In this document: one piece after another, positions 29,247 to 35,139 of the stretch
Layout of the letters: each line of letters starts with the position of its first letter
How positions within the stretch are numbered: the first letter of the stretch is position 1
Virus record (IMG/VR): IMGVR_UViG_3300046003_006038
Coordinates: 64,001 to 128,000 of that record
Origin: a virus
Strand: one strand, 5' to 3'
Length of the DNA stretch: 64,000 nucleotides
Position numbers and translations under genes: made by a program
Notes under the pieces: model-generated
Databases searched by the model: none
What the model saw: only the letters and a program-made list of their open reading frames with translations
What the model was told of the DNA's origin: nothing

Positions 29247-29316
29247 TACCGACTCCAGGTTATGCTCCTGGCTGAGAATACTTATGAGATATCCTCGATC
29301 ACTAGATCAAGTCGGC
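29247..29316 (-). tRNA. tRNA-Met-like (CAT) without normal D- and T-loops
   Basis: Acceptor GCCGACT/AGTCGGT perfect; anticodon loop CTCATAA; T-stem CCAGG/CCTGG closes AGCATAA; D-stem GATC/GATC closes TAGT. Confidence 0.7.
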
Positions 29317-29446
29317 AGTTGATAGGGAACCCCTTAACCTATCGTTGTACTATATGATTTTAAAGTGTCTTACCACGGGCCCCGTTCGTACTTTCATCTC
29401 CTGTGTTCCTTAAACACGTTGTGAGGACGGTGAAGAGGTTTTTTTG

Positions 29447-29531
29447 AGGAAAGAATCAGAATCGAACTGAATCCGGTTACCCGAACGCCTCGCTTAGCAG
29501 GCGGACTCAACACCATGTTGATTTACTTTCC
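29447..29531 (-). tRNA. tRNA-Ser (GCT)
   Basis: 85 nt with the long variable arm of Ser (CGGG-TAA-CCGG type), anticodon loop CTGCTAA, acceptor GGAAAGT/TTCTTTCC. Confidence 0.85.
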
Positions 29532-29537
29532 ATTTTG

Positions 29538-29609
29538 TACTCCTAGGAAGAATTGAACTTCCATTTCATCCTTATCAGAGATGTGTGCTAACCATTCTAC
29601 TATAGGAGC
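29538..29609 (-). tRNA. tRNA-Ile (GAT)
   Basis: Acceptor GCTCCTA/TAGGAGT, anticodon stem CATCT/GGATG with loop CTGATAA. Confidence 0.9.
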
Positions 29610-29617
29610 AATTTTTG

Positions 29618-29691
29618 CTGATCTGACAGGACTCGAACCTGCTATCCTAGGTTTAACAAACCTCCGCTGTATACCACTTAAGCTTCAGATC
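29618..29691 (-). tRNA. tRNA-Asn (GTT)
   Basis: Acceptor TGATCTG/CAGATCA, loop TTGTTAA on AGGT/ACCT, T-arm GCAGG-TTCGAGT-CCTGT. Confidence 0.92.
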
Positions 29692-29700
29692 AATTTATTG

Positions 29701-29774
29701 TGGACCCTGTAGGAATCGAACCTACTCCTCTAGTTCTTCAGACTAGCGTACGCACCAGCTATACAAAAGGTCCC
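29701..29774 (-). tRNA. tRNA-Phe (GAA)
   Basis: Anticodon stem CTAGT/ACTAG with loop CTGAAGA, T-arm GTAGG-TTCGATT-CCTAC; one mismatch in the acceptor. Confidence 0.9.
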
Positions 29775-29804
29775 AGTGAGCGTTACTTTCTATTTATACT
29801 AATA

Positions 29805-29842
29805 AGTCCTGCTGGACCTATATGGGGTTTCAACCCATACCT
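29805..29842 (-). pseudogene. 3' remnant of a tRNA gene
   Basis: Minus strand ATGGG-TTGAAAC-CCCAT followed by ATAGGTCCA looks like a T-arm plus acceptor 3' strand. No matching 5' half is found, because tRNA-Tyr lies directly upstream. Confidence 0.55.
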
Positions 29843-29852
29843 CTCCTTTCAG

Positions 29853-29935
29853 TGGGATACTGTGGAATCGAACCACACGCTTCTTAGGGCAACGATTTTA
29901 CAGACCGCTTATCACACCAGTGACTGAAGCATCCC
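29853..29935 (-). tRNA. tRNA-Tyr (GTA)
   Basis: 83 nt with a long variable arm, anticodon loop CTGTAAA on CGGT/ATCG, T-arm TGTGG-TTCGATT-CCACA. Confidence 0.9.
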
Positions 29936-29938
29936 AAT

Positions 29939-30583
29939 TTATTTTATTTTTCGACCTAATCTCCATCCTTCTGGGATTGTGTCTCCTTTGGGTATTTTTT
30001 TATTTCCTATCTCATTTGTAATCCAACAAGTCCCATATTGAGAATTAGTAACTCCTGTACCTGCGTGCTTATGAGATTGTTTCATTTTTTCAATAGAATC
30101 TTGAGTATGTCTTCTTCCTGCCCAATGTCCTTTATTCATATTCTCTCTACTACCTTCTCTATACTCTTTTTTTCTCTGTTCTCGAATTACCTCAGTAAGG
30201 TATTTTCTAAACTCTTGATTTTTCCATTTTTCCTGCATATAGCTCTTTGCAGCTATCTTTCCTTTTTCTCTTACTTCTTCAGACCATCCTCCCGAACCTC
30301 CTTGTTTTAAATTTAAACAGTTTGGATTTTTTAAATCCTGTTCTGTTATTAAATTAATTTCAGCTCGAACTAATTCTTCTCTTGAATCAAATTGCTCTAG
30401 TATTTCAAACTTAAAATTGTCTCTACCGTATTTATTTAGTTCGTAGTATAGTCTTTTACCACTTCCTAAATAACCATCATCTATACGGTTAGTTGAATGC
30501 ATTCCCAGGTAATACCTGCCGTTTATAAGATTTGTTGTCTTATATGTGAAATGAAATCTCTTATTCTCTTTGATGTTAGCCAT
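29939..30583 (-). CDS. GIY-YIG homing endonuclease inserted in the tRNA array
   Basis: FHFTYKTTNLINGRYYLGMH is the GIY-YIG block in a form typical of phage Seg/Hef-type enzymes, followed by YLGSGKRLYYELNKYGRDNF, FEILEQFDSREELVRAE and NCLNLKQGGSGGW. The C-terminal GTCWITNEIGNKKIPKGDTI is a common DNA-binding tail in these enzymes. It sits between tRNA-Tyr and tRNA-Val. Confidence 0.92.
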   Translation of the reverse strand: MANIKENKRFHFTYKTTNLINGRYYLGMHSTNRIDDGYLGSGKRLYYELNKYGRDNFKFEILEQFDSREELVRAEINLITEQDLKNPNCLNLKQGGSGGWSEEVREKGKIAAKSYMQEKWKNQEFRKYLTEVIREQRKKEYREGSRENMNKGHWAGRRHTQDSIEKMKQSHKHAGTGVTNSQYGTCWITNEIGNKKIPKGDTIPEGWRLGRKIK

Positions 30584-30596
30584 ATCTATTCTTTAT

Positions 30597-30604
30597 TATA
30601 AATA
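30597..30604 (-). promoter_or_regulatory. Late-promoter-like TATTTATAATAAA motif
   Basis: GCCTATTTATAATAAAG, 13 bases before the GIY-YIG start codon. Confidence 0.5.
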
Positions 30605-30629
30605 GGCTAACTTTTCAAAAAGTCTACAG

Positions 30630-30700
30630 TACCTCGTGATAGAATCGAACTATCGCCATTTGCATGTAAAACAAATACGCTACCATTACGCCAACGAGGC
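30630..30700 (-). tRNA. tRNA-Val (TAC)
   Basis: Acceptor GCCTCGT/ACGAGGT, anticodon stem TTTGT/GCAAA with loop TTTACAT. Confidence 0.9.
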
Positions 30701-30708
30701 AATTTTTG

Positions 30709-30780
30709 TACCCCCACCAAGAATCGAACTTGGATTCCTATATTAAAAGTATAGTACTTTAGCCGTTAAGTTATAGGGGC
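30709..30780 (-). tRNA. tRNA-Lys (TTT)
   Basis: Acceptor GCCCCTA/TGGGGGT, anticodon stem CTATA/TATAG with loop CTTTTAA. Confidence 0.92.
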
Positions 30781-30785
30781 AATTT

Positions 30786-30863
30786 GTCTGATAGGCAAGA
30801 TTCGAACTTGCGTGCTCTGCGGTCCAAGTGCAGCGAGATAAACCGGACTCCTCTACTACCAGA
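30786..30863 (-). tRNA. tRNA-Pro (TGG)
   Basis: Acceptor TCTGGTA/TATCAGA, loop CTTGGAC on CTGC/GCAG, T-arm GCAAG-TTCGAAT-CTTGC. Confidence 0.9.
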
Positions 30864-30871
30864 AATTATTG

Positions 30872-30944
30872 ATGGCTTATCGGGATTCGAACCCAAACTA
30901 AAACAGTCAAAGTGTTTTGTGCTAACCGTTACACTATAAGCCAA
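30872..30944 (-). tRNA. tRNA-Gln (TTG)
   Basis: Acceptor TGGCTTA/TAAGCCA, anticodon stem AAACA/TGTTT with loop CTTTGAC. Confidence 0.92.
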
Positions 30945-30950
30945 TGTTGC

Positions 30951-31033
30951 GGAAGAGACAGGATTCGAACCTGCAACCCGAATACACGGGCGACGATTTT
31001 CAAGACCGCTTGACAACCGCTGTCCACTCTTCC
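30951..31033 (-). tRNA. tRNA-Ser (TGA)
   Basis: 83 nt with long variable arm, anticodon loop CTTGAAA, acceptor GGAAGAG/CTCTTCC, canonical T-loop. Confidence 0.92.
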
Positions 31034-31085
31034 TTTTTACTTTATCTCAATATGTCAATGAACTCTTATTCTTTATTTCAATACT

Positions 31086-31116
31086 TAAAGATACAATCTT
31101 TATTTCTTTCTAGCAA
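31086..31116 (-). promoter_or_regulatory. tRNA-array promoter TTG-N20-TATCTTTA
   Basis: TTG at 31116-31114, TATCTTTA at 31093-31086, about 50 bases before tRNA-Ser. Nearly the same sequence as the promoter at 27655. Confidence 0.8.
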
Positions 31117-31129
31117 CTTTTTTTTAATT

Positions 31130-31170
31130 TATTTTAAAAAAAAACTCGAATCTTTTTTATTTGATCCGAG
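31130..31170 (-). terminator. Strong intrinsic terminator
   Basis: Minus strand CTCGGATC, 10-base loop, GATTCGAG, then nine T. It ends the small unit at 31207-31353 before the tRNA promoter. Confidence 0.8.
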
Positions 31171-31206
31171 CTTCTTATTAGAATTTATATGTTATAATTT
31201 CTTATA

Positions 31207-31353
31207 TCATACCTCGGTACCTCCTTGTTTCGGTTCGTTATTATATGCGCTAAAGCCCATAATCACATCACCACATAATATCTGCGACCACGTATTAAGT
31301 GCTCTACTCATTATTGTAGTTAAATCTTGATGTATGTTTTTTATTGCTTTCAT
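31207..31353 (-). CDS. Unknown 48-aa protein in its own transcription unit
   Basis: Starts MKAIKNIHQDLTTIMSRALN and ends KQGGTEV. Small, basic N-terminus. A promoter at 31373, a second one at 31455 and the terminator at 31130-31170 frame it, which is better support than its length gives. Function unknown. Confidence 0.6.
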   Translation of the reverse strand: MKAIKNIHQDLTTIMSRALNTWSQILCGDVIMGFSAYNNEPKQGGTEV

Positions 31354-31372
31354 TTTACTTTTGTTCTATATA

Positions 31373-31403
31373 TAAATATACTACTTTTTTAATTCCAAGA
31401 CAA
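31373..31403 (-). promoter_or_regulatory. Promoter TTG-N20-TATATTTA
   Basis: TTG at 31403-31401, TATATTTA at 31380-31373, 20 bases before the 48-aa gene. Confidence 0.8.
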
Positions 31404-31454
31404 CAGTCTATTGAATTTATTTTAAATTATTTTTATTTGTGTTTTTATATATTA

Positions 31455-31485
31455 TAAATATACGAACTTTTATTTTAAAAAACAA
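31455..31485 (-). promoter_or_regulatory. Promoter TTG-N20-TATATTTA within an inverted repeat
   Basis: TTG at 31485-31483, TATATTTA at 31462-31455. The TTG box overlaps the left inverted repeat arm. Confidence 0.75.
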
Positions 31486-31498
31486 CTACTGTTCTTTG
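31484..31498. repeat. 15-bp inverted repeat, left arm
   Basis: AACTACTGTTCTTTG, perfectly inverted at 31836-31850, flanking one gene. Confidence 0.85.
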
Positions 31499-31505
31499 GA
31501 TTAAT

Positions 31506-31817
31506 TTATCCTTTTATTAATTTTTTTTTCTTAACTGGCTCACATCCATCACTATTAATTGATGTAAGTTTCTGTTCTAATTTATCTACTCTGGAGTCTG
31601 TGTGTCTTAGACATTCTCTGTAGATTTGATCTACTCTGTCGATTTCTTGATCTATTCTACGATTTACAGATTGATCATTTTGATGAATCCAATCTTGGTT
31701 TCCTGAGATTGCTTTTTCAAGTTCTCTTACTTTGCTTGCTGTCTTAAACGCTACCACAACCCCCCATCCAAGGAGAGCTATACCAACACCTAAAACAAAT
31801 GCTAAAATTTGTTCCAT
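31506..31817 (-). CDS. Membrane-anchored coiled-coil protein, 103 aa
   Basis: Residues 3-23 (QILAFVLGVGIALLGWGVVV) form one membrane helix; the rest (RRIDQEIDRVDQIYRECLRH, SRVDKLEQKL) is a coiled coil with a Lys-rich end. The shape recalls small spanin-like or superinfection-exclusion proteins, but no motif proves it. Enclosed by a perfect 15-bp inverted repeat. Confidence 0.7.
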   Translation of the reverse strand: MEQILAFVLGVGIALLGWGVVVAFKTASKVRELEKAISGNQDWIHQNDQSVNRRIDQEIDRVDQIYRECLRHTDSRVDKLEQKLTSINSDGCEPVKKKKLIKG

Positions 31818-31835
31818 AATTTATAATTTTTATTT

Positions 31836-31850
31836 CAAAGAACAGTAGTT
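31836..31850. repeat. 15-bp inverted repeat, right arm
   Basis: CAAAGAACAGTAGTT, reverse complement of 31484-31498. Confidence 0.85.
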
Positions 31851-31857
31851 TAATTTG

Positions 31858-31961
31858 TAGTCAGGACAGGATTCGAACCTGTAAGCCTTTGCACGTTACC
31901 CCACGTCTACCGGCTATTCAATCGGAGGTAATTTAGCGTATCCCAATTCCGCCACCTGACT
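31858..31961 (-). tRNA. tRNA-like RNA, class II body with over-long centre, copy 1
   Basis: Acceptor AGTCAGG/CCTGACT, D-arm GCGGAATTGGGATACGC and T-arm ACAGG-TTCGAAT-CCTGT are canonical. The 52 bases between D- and T-arm, about 20 more than in a normal tRNA-Leu or Ser, do not form a clear anticodon arm. Confidence 0.55.
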
Positions 31962-32019
31962 ATATACTTGTCTTTCCAAGTTGTCATCAATTCCATGTCT
32001 AAGTCTATTGAGAACCTTG

Positions 32020-32124
32020 TAGTCAGGGCAGGATTCGAACCTGCACAACTTGTTTGTCTGTTGGAACAAGTAATCCCAATGGTTGCGACCCATACACTGC
32101 GTTTACCAATTTCGCCACCTGACT
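32020..32124 (-). tRNA. tRNA-like RNA, class II body with over-long centre, copy 2
   Basis: Same acceptor stem as copy 1 and nearly the same D- and T-arms. The centre has a small hairpin ATGG-GTCGCAA-CCAT and a strong ACTTGTT/AACAAGT arm. If the first is the anticodon arm, the anticodon would be CGC, odd for a Leu/Ser-type body. Confidence 0.55.
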
Positions 32125-32157
32125 ATTTGCAATTAATGCAAGAGAATATGTAACAAT

Positions 32158-32460
32158 TTAGCACCCTCTTTCTTATCAACAGCATCGGTTGACATAGCTA
32201 TCCAAAGAGTAGGGTCACGTAGGATTGGGTCTTTAATATTTTAGATGTTACTTTCTGACCATCACTACTTGCTGAGACCTCATTTGTGTTGTTAGGGGTC
32301 AGGGTCTTATGCTATCGCAGACACTTTGTTTTTCTTCACACCTACTCCACATTCCTTTCTCAAGGGAACAACACATCTACCATTACTGATAGTATCTTTA
32401 TGTAAATTATTTTGTTCTCAATTGAACTTATTTTTTATTGAGGTACTCTTCCTCACTTCT
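32158..32460 (-). pseudogene. Possible decayed coding sequence
   Basis: Readable peptides occur in successive frames, for example NLHKDTISNGRCVVPLRKEC, then NEVSASSDGQKVTSKIL, then KDPILRDPTLWIAMSTDAVD, separated by stops and frame changes. The pattern suggests an old frameshifted gene between two tRNA-like genes, but chance is possible. Confidence 0.3.
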
Positions 32461-32497
32461 GACATTTACAAAGGTATTCAATGTTTAACCTTAATTT

Positions 32498-32587
32498 GGA
32501 GTCGATACGGGATTTGAACCCGTATCTCGAGGCAGCCTCGATGTTACCCTAATGGTGGTATTTATTCCCACTTACACCAATCGACTC
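32498..32587 (-). tRNA. tRNA-like RNA without a recognisable anticodon arm
   Basis: An 8-bp acceptor GAGTCGAT/ATCGACTC, T-arm ACGGG-TTCAAAT-CCCGT, a D-stem GGTG/CACC and a perfect CGAGG-CTG-CCTCG arm are visible. Only TTAGGGTAA remains where the anticodon arm should be. Confidence 0.5.
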
Positions 32588-32588
32588 T

Positions 32589-32710
32589 TTATTACCAACC
32601 TTGGTCTTTCAGGGTTTCTGATTGAGTGCAATAAGTGACGCCTTCCTACTATAAACCCTTGTTCGGAAATTAATACACTCTACTTCTCAATTAACAGCGA
32701 GCATTGGTAA
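32589..32710 (-). other. Possible structured untranslated region
   Basis: ATTACCAA and TTGGTAAT pair across about 120 bases between the lipoprotein gene and the tRNA-like RNA. It may be a tRNA-like relic or an RNA processing structure. Weak evidence. Confidence 0.25.
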
Positions 32711-32887
32711 TTATTTTACAGCTGTAGTATCTACTTTTACTGTGTCAACTGAAGTTGAATCTACTTTTACTGAATCAACTACTACTGCTGTTGAGTCTAT
32801 TGTTGATGTTTCTGCTGTGTTTACTTGGTTACAACTTGTAATTGTTAAACCTGCTACTAATGCTAATACTAAAAATTTTGTTTTCAT
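32711..32887 (-). CDS. Small lipoprotein, 58 aa
   Basis: MKTKFLVLALVAGLTITSCN is a lipoprotein signal with lipobox ITSC (Cys19). The mature part is a low-complexity run of Val, Thr, Ser and Asp (VDSVKVDSTSVDTVKVDTTA). Own promoter at 32914. A role at the host outer membrane is likely; exact function unknown. Confidence 0.8.
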   Translation of the reverse strand: MKTKFLVLALVAGLTITSCNQVNTAETSTIDSTAVVVDSVKVDSTSVDTVKVDTTAVK

Positions 32888-32913
32888 TTTCTATTTGTTA
32901 ATTAATTTATGTT

Positions 32914-32944
32914 TAAATATACGAAATTCATTTTTGAAAACCAA
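32914..32944 (-). promoter_or_regulatory. Promoter TTG-N20-TATATTTA
   Basis: TTG at 32944-32942 and TATATTTA at 32921-32914; the TTG is next to the queC stop. Confidence 0.8.
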
Positions 32945-32946
32945 AC

Positions 32947-33819
32947 TTATTTTGAATGGTTATCTAATACTTTTGTTACTTCTGTTACTACATGTTCCCA
33001 TGTTACTGGACCACTTTCGTCTGCATAAGGAGCTGGATCAGGTCTTCCTAATTTAATAAATGCTTCTACTCTTTCAACTGATGAAGCCGATTTGTAGTCT
33101 GAGTACCATTTACCTCCTTTAAAAGCATGAGTTTCATATGGGATAAAAATTGGCTTATAGGAAGTATTAGTTCTTTTATAAACTTCATCAAAATCTAATC
33201 CTAACTCTTCACATAATACTTCTCCATCTTGTAAAATGGTAAATTTATCTCCTTCTAAATAAGGTGTAAAATAACCTACTCTTTCTGCTTCCCAGTTTCC
33301 AATTCTAAAAGCTGCATCATCTGCATCTCTGAATTCTTGTCTACAATCTGGATAAATTGCATGATCACCTGCGTGAATACCCATTGCAATATCACAAGTC
33401 TCTCCTGTACGATTTGCAACTGATAAAGCTACTGCTTGAGTAATAGAAGCAAATATTTTGTTTCTGTTAGGAACAACTGTTGCTTTCATATTATCTTCTG
33501 CATAATGACCTTCTGGTACTTCTTCACCTCCTGTTACTAAAGCTGAGTCTAATAAATCAACTAATCCATTTAATTGAATTTGACGGTAATTGATTTCAGG
33601 GAAAGGACTCTTGTATTCTAATAACGTTTCGTTATCACCTTCTTGATTAATGTAATTTACTAATGATTGAGCTCTCTCTAACTCTACTCTGTGTTTTTGA
33701 CCATAGTCAAATGAAATAGCTGTTACACTATCATACTCTTTTAGACATCTAAGTAACAAAGTACTTGAGTCCATCCCGCCGCTGGCGCTAACAACTACGT
33801 GTCGTTTTGCTTTTTGCAT
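32947..33819 (-). CDS. queC: QueC-like protein lacking the zinc cysteines
   Basis: QueC makes 7-cyano-7-deazaguanine (preQ0) from the QueE product using ATP and ammonia. The PP-loop is SASGGMDSSTLLLRC (residues 11-25), followed by ISFDYGQKHRVELE, VVPNRNKIFASITQAVA, MGIHAGDHAIYPDCRQEF and TNTSYKPIF, in family order. The C-terminal zinc site, usually CGxCxxC, reads SDYKSASSVERVEAF, so those cysteines are Asp/Ser, and the earlier Cys of the SCY motif is Ser. Length 290 aa exceeds the usual 220-230. It may be a phage-specific preQ0 synthase or a related ligase. Confidence 0.82.
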   Translation of the reverse strand: MQKAKRHVVVSASGGMDSSTLLLRCLKEYDSVTAISFDYGQKHRVELERAQSLVNYINQEGDNETLLEYKSPFPEINYRQIQLNGLVDLLDSALVTGGEEVPEGHYAEDNMKATVVPNRNKIFASITQAVALSVANRTGETCDIAMGIHAGDHAIYPDCRQEFRDADDAAFRIGNWEAERVGYFTPYLEGDKFTILQDGEVLCEELGLDFDEVYKRTNTSYKPIFIPYETHAFKGGKWYSDYKSASSVERVEAFIKLGRPDPAPYADESGPVTWEHVVTEVTKVLDNHSK

Positions 33820-33878
33820 AAAAATTATTTTATAACTGCTACAGTATGTTCTGGATAGTAGCTTAATCCTTTTTTAAT

Positions 33879-34400
33879 TTATGAATTTTGTTTGAATTTT
33901 CCAATAAATCTTCCATGAATTTTTTCATGACACGGAACACATACTGTTAATCCATTTTCAATATCAAATGCTTTCGAAAAATCCTCACTAAATGGAATAA
34001 TATGATGAGCTTGTAGAAACCCTTTTGAACCACATTTTTGACATGTAAAATGATCTCTTTCAAATACTAATTTTCTCCATTCCAACAATCTTGGATCATT
34101 TCTCCTCTTTTGATTGGTATTTGTTATTCCACCTTTCCAGTTATTATTTGCTGGGCCTGTTTGATTTCTCCCGTAAGCTGGATTTTCAGGGCCCTTTTTA
34201 AATCTTGTCTTTTTATTAGCTTCAGAATCTTTCATAGATTTTGAAAGGTTCTTACAATGCTCCTCTGTCTTTTTTCTGCCTAATAAATTACTAGATATTA
34301 ACTTACTTTTACATTCCTTACCACAGGTCTTGTAATTATCCCAATGCTGTGTTTCAAATACGTTATTACATATTAGACAAGTCTTTTTTACCTTTGCCAT
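33879..34400 (-). CDS. HNH homing endonuclease with N-terminal zinc finger
   Basis: N-terminal KTCLICNNVFETQHWDNYKT plus CGKEC gives a zinc finger; KKTEEHCKNLSKSM and NPAYGRNQTGPANNNWKGG are NUMOD3-like; the C-terminal LVFERDHFTCQKCGSKGFLQ, AHHIIPFSEDF and VPCHEKIHG form the HNH site. It interrupts the stretch between queC and an unknown gene. Confidence 0.9.
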   Translation of the reverse strand: MAKVKKTCLICNNVFETQHWDNYKTCGKECKSKLISSNLLGRKKTEEHCKNLSKSMKDSEANKKTRFKKGPENPAYGRNQTGPANNNWKGGITNTNQKRRNDPRLLEWRKLVFERDHFTCQKCGSKGFLQAHHIIPFSEDFSKAFDIENGLTVCVPCHEKIHGRFIGKFKQNS

Positions 34401-34409
34401 AGCTTTTAT

Positions 34410-34417
34410 TATAAATA
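34410..34417 (-). promoter_or_regulatory. Late-promoter-like TATTTATAATAAA motif
   Basis: TAGCTATTTATAATAAAAGC, 9 bases before the HNH start codon. Confidence 0.5.
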
Positions 34418-34442
34418 GCTATTCCTCCAGAAAAACTTCCTA

Positions 34443-34688
34443 CTATAATTGATAACTTTGACGATCTCCTAAGGAAGGTTCTACTTCTGATTGTTGAGTT
34501 TTAAAGTACTCCTGTAAGAACTCTCTACGATATAGTAATACTTCTCCTTTGTATCGAGTATTGCTAATTTCTCTTCTACCTATTTTTTCATTTGCTTTAC
34601 CAGCTGCTGTTGCTACTTGCTTCCCTAATTCACCTCCTGCTGCATAACCTAAGTAATCGTATAACGATATTAATCCTGTTTCTTCCAT
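34443..34688 (-). CDS. Unknown 81-aa protein
   Basis: Starts MEETGLISLYDYLGYAAGGE; contains GKQVATAAGKANEKIGRREI and ends EPSLGDRQSYQL. Soluble, helical. Expressed from the promoter at 34707. Function unknown. Confidence 0.65.
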   Translation of the reverse strand: MEETGLISLYDYLGYAAGGELGKQVATAAGKANEKIGRREISNTRYKGEVLLYRREFLQEYFKTQQSEVEPSLGDRQSYQL

Positions 34689-34819
34689 ATTGAATTTATT
34701 TTATATTTAATGTACGAAATACTTCCTCCTACTGCAACAAAAAATGCAGAAATATTTAACAGACTTGGATGCCAGTGGTCACCGCAAATCCCTAGTGCGT
34801 GTCTTAATGCTTCTCCCAT
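34670..34819 (-). CDS. Membrane-anchored 49-aa protein
   Basis: MGEALRHALGICGDHWHPSL followed by one membrane helix (LNISAFFVAVGGSISYIKY). The CGDHWHPS motif is familiar from small phage proteins of unknown role. The promoter for the next gene lies inside this reading frame. Confidence 0.6.
   Translation of the reverse strand: MGEALRHALGICGDHWHPSLLNISAFFVAVGGSISYIKYKINSIWKKQD
34707..34737 (-). promoter_or_regulatory. Promoter TTG-N20-TACATTAA inside a gene
   Basis: TTG at 34737-34735 and TACATTAA at 34714-34707, within the 49-aa reading frame and 19 bases before the start at 34688. Confidence 0.65.
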
Positions 34820-34821
34820 TT

Positions 34822-35133
34822 TTATGCATCAATTGTAGTCATTGTTTTCATTTTCTCCTGCACTTCGTTCCAAGTATTTATATACTCTTTAATTGATGTA
34901 AAGTGTTTTTTACTATCTACATTTAGTAGTTCTCTTGAAATAACTTTTAAGGCAAAATTAAAAGTGGAGGGATAGCATACTGTTCTTAAGTACGGTTTAT
35001 CGTCCTTACCTCTATTTACCCGTTCGTAGATTGTATATCCTCCGCTACTTGATTTTGTAATGAAAAATGGTTCCATAATCGGATCTTCGATGAGTGTATC
35101 ATCTGCTGGTATTGAGTCTGGGTTTCGTAACAT
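34822..35133 (-). CDS. Unknown 103-aa protein
   Basis: Starts MLRNPDSIPADDTLIEDPIM; a beta section (PFFITKSSSGGYTIYERVNR) is followed by helices (FALKVISRELLNVDS). Seen as hypothetical in phages; function unknown. Confidence 0.65.
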   Translation of the reverse strand: MLRNPDSIPADDTLIEDPIMEPFFITKSSSGGYTIYERVNRGKDDKPYLRTVCYPSTFNFALKVISRELLNVDSKKHFTSIKEYINTWNEVQEKMKTMTTIDA

Positions 35134-35139
35134 TTGTTT

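Noticed and set aside
29317-29400. Another short tRNA between tRNA-Met and tRNA-Ser
   Set aside because: GGGGCCC/GGGTTCC could pair as an acceptor, but only about 44 bases lie between and no anticodon arm is convincing.
31858-32587. Group I intron in the tRNA-like genes
   Set aside because: The extra 20 bases are far too few and no P7/P3 core is visible.
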